Positions 16,341 to 23,795 of a DNA stretch of 64,000 nt are shown here, piece by piece (position 1 is the first letter of the stretch; each line of letters starts with the position of its first letter). The notes beneath the pieces were generated by a model. That model ran no database searches, was not told where the DNA came from, and saw only the letters and a list, made by a program, of their open reading frames with translations. Origin of the DNA: CATOSP01 sp034422355 (GTDB lineage Bacteria > Chloroflexota > Dehalococcoidia > Lucifugimonadales > UBA3495); contig DAOUJS010000046.1 in assembly GCA_034422355.1 (NCBI GenBank), positions 124,001-188,000 on the forward strand. Direction: 5' to 3'. The position numbers and the translations under genes were made by a program.

Positions 16341-16700
16341 ATGGACACAAACGTGCAGAAGACCTACATCGTTCAGGATGAGGATATTTGCGAGGGGCAG
16401 CCGATAATCGAGGGTTCGCAGGTCAAGGTTGAGCAAGTGGCCTTCGAACACCAGTTCCTGCTCCATAAGCCGGACCGGATTTGTGAATACCACCCCGGCA
16501 TAACCCTGGCTCAAGTCCACGCGGCGCTGTCCTACTATCACGACCACAGACAGGAAGTCGATGAAGTAATGCACCGGAGCGAACAGTTCGCGGACTTCGA
16601 GATGAAATACCGGCAGCGTTTGGGTCTTGGACCAGTCCGATGCCGCTGTGCATCCTCTGCGACGAACAGGTCCCTTATGCAATCAGGGACGGACTGCTGA
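16341..16700 (+). CDS. DUF433 antitoxin-like protein, second copy
   Basis: 119 aa, with the same domain as the preceding gene: ICEGQPIIEGSQVKVEQVAF, PDRICEYHPGITLAQVH, AALSYYHDHRQEVDEV. The two copies agree closely in the second half of the domain, much less in the first. The GTR motif of copy one (AGTRM) is replaced by EGSQV. The last 20 or so codons (Cys/Arg/Ser-rich) overlap the start of the DUF5615 gene by 61 bases and look non-homologous. Confidence 0.78.
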   Translation: MDTNVQKTYIVQDEDICEGQPIIEGSQVKVEQVAFEHQFLLHKPDRICEYHPGITLAQVHAALSYYHDHRQEVDEVMHRSEQFADFEMKYRQRLGLGPVRCRCASSATNRSLMQSGTDC

Positions 16701-16969
16701 GGAATGAAATCGACGTTGTATCGGTACAGGAAATCGGACTTCGGTCCACAGGCGATGAAATAATTCTTGCCGTAGCATTGGAGCATGGCCGTGTGATATA
16801 CACCCGCGACCATGATTATCCCCGTCTCCATGCCGCGGGAGTCTCTCGCGCGGGCATCCTGTATCACGCTCCGCCAAAGTACAAGATCGGAGACGCCATC
16901 AGGGCCGTATCTATTGCGTGTGAGGTATTGTCGATGGAAGAGATGAAGGGGTGTCTGGTATACCTCTAG
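16640..16969 (+). CDS. DUF5615 PIN-like toxin candidate
   Basis: 109 aa. The PIN-like/Mut7-C fold is shown by ILCDEQVPYAIRDGLLRNE near the N-terminus, the acidic residues in STGDEIILAVALEHGR and the hallmark YTRDHDYPRL. Proteins of this family pair with DUF433 antitoxins and are thought to be RNases. The ATG at 16640 lies inside the end of the second DUF433 gene. selB begins 37 bases downstream on the same strand, so read-through from this cassette into selB is possible. Confidence 0.8.
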   Translation: MPLCILCDEQVPYAIRDGLLRNEIDVVSVQEIGLRSTGDEIILAVALEHGRVIYTRDHDYPRLHAAGVSRAGILYHAPPKYKIGDAIRAVSIACEVLSMEEMKGCLVYL

Positions 16970-17006
16970 CTATCGCTTGATCATTGCCGCAAAGGTGTGT
17001 GACGCC

Positions 17007-18872
17007 ATGTACGTAATCGGGACTGCGGGCCACGTGGACCATGGCAAGTCTACCCTGGTCAAGGCCCTGACCAACATCGACCCGGACCGGCTCCCGGAGG
17101 AGAAGGAACGGGAGATGACCGTGGACCTGGGTTTCGCCTGGATGAATCTCCCAAGCGGCCGGGAGGTCAGCATAGTTGACGTACCCGGCCACGAGCGGTT
17201 CATCAAGAACATGGTAGCCGGGGTGGGCGCCATCGACCTCGCAATGCTCATCGTCGCTGCCGATGAGAGCGTGATGCCCCAGACTCGGGAGCACTTGGCG
17301 ATCCTGGATATTCTTCAAATCCGGCGGGGGCTGGTTGTGATCACCAAGACCGACCTGGCGGATGAGGAACTGGTGGAACTGGTCAAGGCGGAGGTGGAGG
17401 ACGTTCTGGAGGGCACCTCATTCGAAGGATGTCCAATGGTCGCAGTATCGGCGCACACCGGAGCAGGTCTGGACGAGCTGCGGGCCACTATGGACGAGGT
17501 GCTCGACGACACCGAGGTGAGGCGGGACTTGGGGCGACCGAGATTGCCTATAGACCGCTGCTTCTCCATTTCCGGGTTTGGCACGGTCGTCACCGGCACG
17601 CTTATCGACGGATCGCTGGCAGTGGGCCAGGAGGTGGAACTGTCCGGGTCCGGGCGCAGGGGAAGGATTCGCGGCCTGCAGAGCCACCAGTCCAGGGTAG
17701 AGGAGGCGCAGCCGGGGGTGCGCCTGGCTGTGAACCTTTCCGGCCTCTCCCGCAGCGACATTGAGCGCGGCCAGGTGTTGACCCCCGCGGGCTGGCTGTC
17801 GACGACCCAGCGTCTGGACGCCAGATTCCGGATGGTCAAGAACGCCCCTCATCCACTGCGGCACAATGAGGGAGTGACATTCCATATCTTTACCAGCGAG
17901 TCACCGGCCCGGGTGCGCCTGCTGGACGCCGACCGGCTTACGCCAGGTACGGAAGGCTGGGTGCAGGTGCTCCTCACCAACCCGTTACCGATGGTCAAGG
18001 GAGACTTCTTCGTGATCCGTTCTGCCGAGGACACCCTGGGCGGCGGGCAGGTGGTGGACCCCAACCCCCGGCGGCGTCACCGCCGCTTCTCCCCGGAGTT
18101 GGTTGAGCGGTTGATGACCCTGGACGAGGGTACCGGGGAGGACGTGCTGCTCAGTGTGGCCGACCAGTGGGGGCCGTGTGACGCGACAGTCCTTTCCCGC
18201 CGGTCGAACCTGCCGGCTGAGGAAGTGCTGGAGCGGGTGAAGCGGCTGGAAGACGACGGGGACGTGGTGGTCCTGGGAGACCTGGCAACCGAGCAGGATG
18301 CGGTGGTGTATTCCACCCACGGTTGGAACGTCTTGAAGAGCAAGACCGCCCTGGCGTTGCAGGCGTACCACAACCAGTTTCCCCTGCGTCGGGGTGCGCC
18401 GGCCCAGGAAGTGCGTTCCCGGCTGGACGTGCCGCAGCACGTATTCCTGCGGGTGATTGGCCGGCTGAGCGCCGAGGGCTTCCTGGTTGAAGACCGTACC
18501 TACTTGCGGCTGCCGGGCCACCAGGTGTCGTTGACGTCCCAAATGGAGCATCAGGCTGCTGATTACGTCCGGTCGCTGGAGGGAGACCCTTACTCTCCCC
18601 CCACCGACCAGCGCATCGACCAGGAACTGCTGACCGTGCTGGTTGATGATGGCAGGGTGGTCAAGGTCAACGAGTCCATTGTGTTCGCGGCCTCTGCCTA
18701 CCGGGATATGGCGGACAAGGTCGTCGGGCACCTGCAGGCGAACGGCAGCATAACCGTGGCCGAGGCCCGGAACATGTTCAACACCAGCCGCAAGTACATC
18801 CTCCCGTTCCTGGAATACCTGGACCAGCAGCATGTAACCCGCCGGATGGGAGATGACCGGGTGCTGCGGTAG
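17007..18872 (+). CDS. selB: Selenocysteine-specific elongation factor SelB
   Basis: 621-aa GTPase that carries selenocysteyl-tRNA(Sec) to ribosomes paused at a UGA with a SECIS hairpin. G1 GHVDHGKS (8-15), switch segment EMTVDLGFAW, G3 DVPGHE (58-63), G4 TKTD (113-116), EF-Tu-like domains II and III (SISGFGTVVTGTLIDGSLAV), then about 250 residues of C-terminal winged helices ending FNTSRKYILPFLEYLDQQHV, the SelB hallmark that binds SECIS RNA. I chose ATG 17007 (MYVIGTAGHVDHGKST) over an in-frame TTG 30 bases upstream. selA and tRNA-Sec are not adjacent. A client, grdA, is at 63.5 kb. Confidence 0.95.
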   Translation: MYVIGTAGHVDHGKSTLVKALTNIDPDRLPEEKEREMTVDLGFAWMNLPSGREVSIVDVPGHERFIKNMVAGVGAIDLAMLIVAADESVMPQTREHLAILDILQIRRGLVVITKTDLADEELVELVKAEVEDVLEGTSFEGCPMVAVSAHTGAGLDELRATMDEVLDDTEVRRDLGRPRLPIDRCFSISGFGTVVTGTLIDGSLAVGQEVELSGSGRRGRIRGLQSHQSRVEEAQPGVRLAVNLSGLSRSDIERGQVLTPAGWLSTTQRLDARFRMVKNAPHPLRHNEGVTFHIFTSESPARVRLLDADRLTPGTEGWVQVLLTNPLPMVKGDFFVIRSAEDTLGGGQVVDPNPRRRHRRFSPELVERLMTLDEGTGEDVLLSVADQWGPCDATVLSRRSNLPAEEVLERVKRLEDDGDVVVLGDLATEQDAVVYSTHGWNVLKSKTALALQAYHNQFPLRRGAPAQEVRSRLDVPQHVFLRVIGRLSAEGFLVEDRTYLRLPGHQVSLTSQMEHQAADYVRSLEGDPYSPPTDQRIDQELLTVLVDDGRVVKVNESIVFAASAYRDMADKVVGHLQANGSITVAEARNMFNTSRKYILPFLEYLDQQHVTRRMGDDRVLR

Positions 18873-18981
18873 GGCAGAAGGGCATGAGCGGAGAAACCTG
18901 ACTCAAGTTTCACGACTGATGCACAGGCGCTAACCTGTGGTCATGAAGACAAAATGACCCGCCAGGAGAGTAACCCGGTTA

Positions 18982-19590
18982 GTGACAGATGAAGAATTTG
19001 CCCGAATTGTCGAATTGCCCCATGAGTTAAGGGGGATAGAGTTCAAGGGCCCTGGTCCATCGACCGACCGACAACTCTTAGCACAGGTCACAAAAGCAGT
19101 ATTGGGTATGGCTAACCGACGCGATGGAGGACGGGTTATCATCGGCGTAGGGAACCAAGGGCATGTGCTCAACCCTGTGGGTCTCAGTGGTGTTGACCTG
19201 GCTACGTGGAATTACGACGATGTTGCAGACCGTATTGCTGTCTATGCAGACCCCAGCGTTAGGTTCGACATTGAAGTAAGAGAGTACAATAGTGGCAAGT
19301 ACGTTGCTATTGAAGTAGAGGAATTCGCCGACGTTCCAGTCTTGTGTAAGAGATCCTACGGCGATGTGCTGAGAGACGGAGCCTGCTATGTGAGGACCCG
19401 AAGGAAGCCGGAGACATCAGAGATACCGACTCAAGCCGATATGCGGGACCTCCTTGACTTGGCTATAGAAAAGGGAGTGAGGCGATTTCTCGCTCAGGCA
19501 CATAGGGCTGGACTAACTGTACCTTCAGCGGGTACTCCGTCAACCACCGATGAGGAGCAGTTCAACGAGCAGCTAGGTGACTTGCGATGA
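18982..19590 (+). CDS. AlbA_2 (Schlafen-type) putative DNA-binding protein
   Basis: 202 aa. Residues about 8-140 match the AlbA_2 domain: ELRGIEFKGPG, LGMANRRDGGRVIIGVGNQG, YVAIEVEEFADVPVLCKRSY and the terminal YVRTRRKPETSEIPTQADMR. AlbA_2 proteins occur as DNA-binding regulators and in mobile or defence loci. GTG start at 18982. The base composition is visibly more AT-rich than flanking genes, suggesting acquisition. It overlaps the next gene by an ATGA junction, so the two are co-translated. Confidence 0.78.
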   Translation: MTDEEFARIVELPHELRGIEFKGPGPSTDRQLLAQVTKAVLGMANRRDGGRVIIGVGNQGHVLNPVGLSGVDLATWNYDDVADRIAVYADPSVRFDIEVREYNSGKYVAIEVEEFADVPVLCKRSYGDVLRDGACYVRTRRKPETSEIPTQADMRDLLDLAIEKGVRRFLAQAHRAGLTVPSAGTPSTTDEEQFNEQLGDLR

Positions 19591-20315
19591 GTGAACTATT
19601 GGAGAAGATACGGTCACATGGGTATTGGAAGGTGATCATCCGGCCCGTTACGTTCATTGAGAATCGGGTTGCCCATCGGTCGTCCCTTCTGCCCATTCTG
19701 GAGAAGACATCAGTAGACTTCAGGGGATGGAGATTCCCCCATGTAGACAGCTTCCGGGACCTCGACAAAGGTCCTGACTGGGTCGGGCAAGAGATAGATT
19801 GGATACCATGCGTCGAGCTTTGGAGGATCTATCAAAGTGGGCAGTTTGTCTTTTTTTCCGGCATATTGTCTGACTGGAGCAAACACACTGGCACGTACAC
19901 CGGATGGCCCAGTCAATGGAGGTCGGGCGGCGGCAGTGAGCTCAAAGTGTTGCTAGACATCAAAGAAGTAATTGTCCAGCTAAGTGAGATATTCGAGTTT
20001 GCTGCGCGGTTTGCCTTGACCGAGGCTGGAGACAGCCAAGTACACTTGGAGATTGAGCTTAATGGTATCAGGAACCACCTCCTCACTGTGCCGTGGAATC
20101 AGGGAGGCTACATCCACTATCAAATGGCGGATACGGAGTCGGAACTCTCATACACAGCGGATTTGTCTAGGCTAGAACTTGTGGCAAACACCAGAGAGAT
20201 GGCATTGAAACCCGCTATTGAATTGTTCCGTCGTTTTAAGTGGGACCCGGGCATTGAAGTGCTCCGGGATATTCAGTCTGAACTTCTGAGCAGGCGTACA
20301 GCTAGGATCAGGTAA
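19587..20315 (+). CDS. Protein of unknown function paired with an AlbA_2 gene
   Basis: 242 aa; I do not recognise the family. It is soluble, without signal peptide or membrane helix, rich in aromatic residues (VELWRIYQSGQFVFFSGILS), with a C-terminal helical part (ELVANTREMALKPAIELFRR). Its start overlaps the AlbA_2 gene's stop (ATGA), so the pair is one operon and probably one function. Composition is AT-richer than the chromosome around it. The pattern (AlbA_2 regulator or nucleic-acid sensor plus an unknown partner) resembles accessory or defence cassettes, but no effector motif is visible. Confidence 0.7.
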   Translation: MSELLEKIRSHGYWKVIIRPVTFIENRVAHRSSLLPILEKTSVDFRGWRFPHVDSFRDLDKGPDWVGQEIDWIPCVELWRIYQSGQFVFFSGILSDWSKHTGTYTGWPSQWRSGGGSELKVLLDIKEVIVQLSEIFEFAARFALTEAGDSQVHLEIELNGIRNHLLTVPWNQGGYIHYQMADTESELSYTADLSRLELVANTREMALKPAIELFRRFKWDPGIEVLRDIQSELLSRRTARIR

Positions 20316-20401
20316 ACTTTGCCATCATTATGGCGATGCCTGTGCGGAGTGCCTCCGGCGAGATTCGGCCGGGACATGGCTTGCTATGCCGCTCCTACAA
20401 A

Positions 20402-20449
20402 GGGCCTGCCAACCCTTACTGATTCCCAGTTTTGAGGGTGGCAGGCCCC
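20402..20449. terminator. Hairpin between convergent genes
   Basis: GGGCCTGCCAACCCT pairs with AGGGTGGCAGGCCC with one bulged A and an 18-base loop. It sits between the end of the unknown 242-aa gene (plus) and the end of the class III aminotransferase gene (minus). No clear T-run on either side; a bidirectional terminator is the likeliest role. Confidence 0.5.
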
Positions 20450-20472
20450 AATGGACAGTTACGTTAAGGAGG

Positions 20473-21852
20473 TTACTCTGCGCCCAACTCTCTGGCCGCT
20501 GTGCCGATGGCACGGTCTATGGCCGATACTATTTCGTCGATTTCTCCGGGGGTTACGCACAGCGGCGGAGCTATGTTGATGATGTCGCCGCCCCGGAGCA
20601 GGATGCCGCCGCTGTACAGGCTTTGATTTATCCGCTCCGATAGTTCAGCTTCCGCCGGGAACTTCTCCTTCGTCTCCCGATCCTTGACCAACTCCAACGC
20701 GCAGAACAGTCCCAGGCCGCGGGCGTCGCCAACTATCGGGTGTTTTTCTTTAAGTTCATTCAGGCTATCGAGCAGGTATGTGCCCATGCGGGCGGAGTTC
20801 TCGACGAGCCCCTCGTCTTCCATGATCTGGATGTTGCGTAGGGACGCCGCCGCCGCGACGGGGTGGCCGCCGAAAGTTATGACGTGGCGGAAGGCGGCTC
20901 GCTGGCTTCCCACAAAAGCATCGGAGATAGGCTTGCGGGTTATCGCTGCGCCCATCGGGATGTAACCGCTGGTAATTCCCTTGGCCACCGTCATGATGTC
21001 GGGAGTGACGTTCCAGTGCTCGCAGGCGAACATCTTGCCCGTGCGACCGAAGCCGGTGATTACCTCGTCGGCGATCAGGAGACAGCCGTGGCGGTCGCAC
21101 ACCTCCCGGAGCATCGGCCAGTAGTTGTCGCCGGGCACCACTGCTCCGTAGGGGCTGGCGACAGGCTCGGCGATCACTGCAGCTACCGAGTCCGGCCCCT
21201 GAAACATGATGATGTCCTCAATGGCGTTGACGCACCGCTCGGCACACTCCTCGGGGGTCTGGCTGCCGTATTCGCAGCGGTATGTGTACGGCTGCGGGGC
21301 GTGGAAAACGCCTCCCAACAGCGGCTCGTAGTCGGTCTTGGGAAACAGGGGCGTACCGCCCAGGGCCAGGGTGCCGAAGGTCGCGCCGTGGTAGGAACCC
21401 TTGCGGCTGATGAACTTGTACCGGCCCGGCTCGCCAACGCGCTTGAAGTAGGCGCGGGCCAGCTTCATGGCCGTCTCTACCGACTCTGACCCGCCGCTGG
21501 TGAAGAAGGACCGGGAGAGGTCTCCAGGAGTGATGGAAGCGATCTTCTCGGCCAGCCTGATGGCCGGCTCGGTGGTTGTGCCCGCGGGCATGTAGGTCAG
21601 CTTGAGCATCTGTTCGTAGGCGGCGTCGGCGATCTCGGTGCGGCCGTAGCCCACGTTCTTCAGCCAGAGGCCGGACATGGCGTCGATGTACTGGTTGCCC
21701 AGGGCATCGGTCACATGGACACCCTTGCCCCCGGTGAAAATCTGGGGTTCACCTTTCTCCGCCATATCGCTGGGTTCCCTCAGGTATACCCAGAGGTGTT
21801 CCAGAGCGGACTGCTGCAGTTCGTGCACCTGGGTCTCTGTGTGGGTGACCAT
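20473..21852 (-). CDS. Class III pyridoxal-phosphate aminotransferase
   Basis: 459 aa, fold type I, cytoplasmic. Signature LLIADEVITGFGRTGKMFAC, Schiff-base lysine in TVAKGITSGYIPMGA, phosphate-cup residues in FTSGGSESVETAMKLARAY and SYHGATFGTLALGG. It belongs to the broad omega-amino acid/taurine:pyruvate aminotransferase group; the substrate cannot be fixed from sequence. A strong AAGGAG precedes ATG 21852. Downstream of an LLM oxidoreductase on the same strand (104-bp gap), perhaps one catabolic unit. Confidence 0.9.
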   Translation of the reverse strand: MVTHTETQVHELQQSALEHLWVYLREPSDMAEKGEPQIFTGGKGVHVTDALGNQYIDAMSGLWLKNVGYGRTEIADAAYEQMLKLTYMPAGTTTEPAIRLAEKIASITPGDLSRSFFTSGGSESVETAMKLARAYFKRVGEPGRYKFISRKGSYHGATFGTLALGGTPLFPKTDYEPLLGGVFHAPQPYTYRCEYGSQTPEECAERCVNAIEDIIMFQGPDSVAAVIAEPVASPYGAVVPGDNYWPMLREVCDRHGCLLIADEVITGFGRTGKMFACEHWNVTPDIMTVAKGITSGYIPMGAAITRKPISDAFVGSQRAAFRHVITFGGHPVAAAASLRNIQIMEDEGLVENSARMGTYLLDSLNELKEKHPIVGDARGLGLFCALELVKDRETKEKFPAEAELSERINQSLYSGGILLRGGDIINIAPPLCVTPGEIDEIVSAIDRAIGTAARELGAE

Positions 21853-21956
21853 GCTCTCTCCTTAAGGTTCAGGTTCTGCGTTGTGGCTTTGGTGGTTGGC
21901 TCAGGTACGAGCCTTCAGTATCATCATCCAGCCCGGATTTCCGTTGGTCGATTGGA

Positions 21957-22835
21957 CTAACGGAACGCTGGCATTACTTCTCTTGCCAGCATTTCCATCG
22001 CCGGAAGCATCTCGGCGGCGTTTCGGGTGTTGGGCGAGACTACGATTCGGCGGACGCCCATTTCCTGGAAGGCGCGGGCTTTTTGCTCTATCTCGGCCGG
22101 GTCGTTGCCCAGGGAGAACCGTCCCTCCCGTCCCTCGCCCATCGGGATGCTGATGGACACCGGGACCTCTGAAGGGTCTCGACCGGCGGCAGATGTCCGT
22201 TCTTGCAGGTAGCGCATCGCCTGGCTCAACTCTTCCGGCGGCATGGCGGTGGGATGCCAGCCGTTACCTGCCCTGGCGGCCCGCCTTATGGCAGCGCGGC
22301 TTGTCCCTCCTATGACCAGAGGTATGGTCGGCTGCTGCACCGGCTTGGGGGAGAACTTCATGCCGGAGAAACTACTGAACCTCCCCTGGAAGCTGGGGTC
22401 TTCCTGGGACCAGAGTTCCTTCATCACGGCGATGGCCTCGTCGGTAAAGGCTCCCCGCTCGGCGAAGGGCACGCCCATCGCCTCCATTTCCTGCTCGATG
22501 ACGCCGACGCCGATGCCCAGGACCAGCCTGCCGCCGGACATGACGTCCAGGGTAGCTGCGGTCTTGGCCAGCTTTATCGGGTTGTGGTAGGGGATGACCA
22601 GGACGCTAGTTCCCAGCAGCACCCTTGAGGTGGTGGCGGCCACGTAGCCAAGAATGGCCAGCGGTTCGTAGTAGGGCCGGTTGCCGATCCTGTCGTAAAC
22701 GTAGCTGGTGTTGAAGACGTGCTCGCTGGCCCACACCGAGTCGAACCCCAGTTCCTCGGCGCTGCGGGCTAGGGACAAAACGTCCTGAACGTCTTCCATG
22801 CCCTGATTGTTGGAGAGGGAGAAGCCAAAGTCCAT
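21957..22835 (-). CDS. LLM-class (luciferase-like, probably F420-dependent) oxidoreductase
   Basis: 292-aa TIM-barrel flavin/F420 oxidoreductase. MDFGFSLSNNQGMEDVQDV at the start, ARSAEELGFDSVWASEHVF, ATLDVMSGGRLVLGIGVGV and the IPLVIGGTSRAAIRRAARAG segment are the standard family landmarks. Substrate unknown. The TIGR-type F420 branch is suggested by the lineage, not proven. Upstream of the class III aminotransferase on the same strand. Confidence 0.88.
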   Translation of the reverse strand: MDFGFSLSNNQGMEDVQDVLSLARSAEELGFDSVWASEHVFNTSYVYDRIGNRPYYEPLAILGYVAATTSRVLLGTSVLVIPYHNPIKLAKTAATLDVMSGGRLVLGIGVGVIEQEMEAMGVPFAERGAFTDEAIAVMKELWSQEDPSFQGRFSSFSGMKFSPKPVQQPTIPLVIGGTSRAAIRRAARAGNGWHPTAMPPEELSQAMRYLQERTSAAGRDPSEVPVSISIPMGEGREGRFSLGNDPAEIEQKARAFQEMGVRRIVVSPNTRNAAEMLPAMEMLAREVMPAFR

Positions 22836-22943
22836 AATCAGCCCTCAATCAGACCTGAGTTCAGACCCAGTTTAACACGGAGTTGGGGCCGCTACGATGG
22901 TATAGTACAGGGTATTCACATCCCCGCAAGCTCGGAGGACTCA

Positions 22944-23309
22944 TTGCTGGTAGAAGAGCACGTTGAGACTGCTAGAATCTTCTTGGATGAATCGGACGTT
23001 CTGTTTGACGAAGGTGATGTACTCCAAGGGTCCGAGAAAGCATGGGGCGCAGCGGCCCATGCCATGATGGCTGTCGCGCAACAACGGGGTTGGCCTTACG
23101 ACAGCCACGGCAGTTTGAAGCGCGCAGCCGCGATCCTTTCCGAAGAATCCGGTGACCCTTCCATCGGTGACAGATTTGCCGTCGCGGAAAAATTTCATAT
23201 CAACTTCTATCATCACGGTATGGAAGACTTCCAAATCGAGGGCGACCGTCCCAGGATACGGAACCTGGTCGAGCGGCTGTTGTCCATGTGCATTGGCAAT
23301 AGCGGCTAG
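22944..23309 (+). CDS. PaREP1/HEPN-like protein
   Basis: 121 aa, all-helical by inspection. The motif GDVLQGSEKAWGAAAHAMMA followed by VAQQRGWPYDSHGSLKRAA is the PaREP1-type signature (conserved E/K-W-GA-A and QRGW-H). These proteins resemble HEPN-fold nucleotide-binding or RNase-like proteins; no RxxxxH catalytic motif is evident. TTG start at 22944 with GGAGG seven bases upstream. A paralogue lies at 42264-42818. Confidence 0.65.
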   Translation: MLVEEHVETARIFLDESDVLFDEGDVLQGSEKAWGAAAHAMMAVAQQRGWPYDSHGSLKRAAAILSEESGDPSIGDRFAVAEKFHINFYHHGMEDFQIEGDRPRIRNLVERLLSMCIGNSG

Positions 23310-23795
23310 GGCAGCGGCGGCTACGTTGTTGAGGATGGGCGAGACCCGGCGAAGTTCCCGCCAAAGCCCCACATCCCGCTAACCGTCCGCGGGACCGCCG
23401 CACTGCAATCCGGCGAGCGGCCCAGTATACCCCCGCTCAACTGTTTGTCACCGAGGATAAGAAATTCCAGGTTGGCTATATTGCCCAGCTAAGGATCCAT
23501 CTCAAAACAACATTTTGGCGGAGCTTTCCCCCTTGGAAAACGGGGATAGAGGGGATTCTCCCCTGCTCAAGGCAGCCCTCCCGATTTTGAGATAGATTCT
23601 TAGGCGTTTATTCGCGCATCAGTAAAGCGTGATTGCCATAACACTAGCCATTGATCACCCATCACCGCCGCTGATAATTGAAGCTGTAAGTACATTCGGT
23701 TAAGCTGTCGGCGAATCCCGGTAATCCCCCCACCCCCTTTCCCAAGAGAGGGATGGGGATTTGCGGTATGAATGCAGACTTCAGGAGAGGGAATC
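23310..23795. other. Gene-free stretch with MITE-like element and G/C-rich hairpins
   Basis: 486 bases without a supported gene. It contains the inverted-repeat element at 23489-23603 and, near 23719-23756, a hairpin of the type CCCCCTTTCCCAAGAGAGGG. The ribosome site of the following FAD/Fe-S dehydrogenase (GGAGAGGG) lies at the right end. Confidence 0.5.
23489..23603. mobile_element. MITE-like element, about 115 bp, with 19-bp terminal inverted repeats
   Basis: The left end CTAAGGATCCATCTCAAAA and the reverse complement of the right end CTAAGAATCTATCTCAAAA agree at 17 of 19 positions. The interior is non-coding and includes CCCCCTTGGAAAACGGGGAT. No target duplication is obvious. A similar right end (TTTTGAGATAGCTGCTAAG, 16 of 19) stands alone at 63386-63404. 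It lacks a transposase, as expected of a non-autonomous element. Confidence 0.5.

Noticed and set aside
18873..18981. tRNA-Sec or SECIS after selB
   Set aside because: No long extra arm or acceptor stem can be drawn in these 109 bases.
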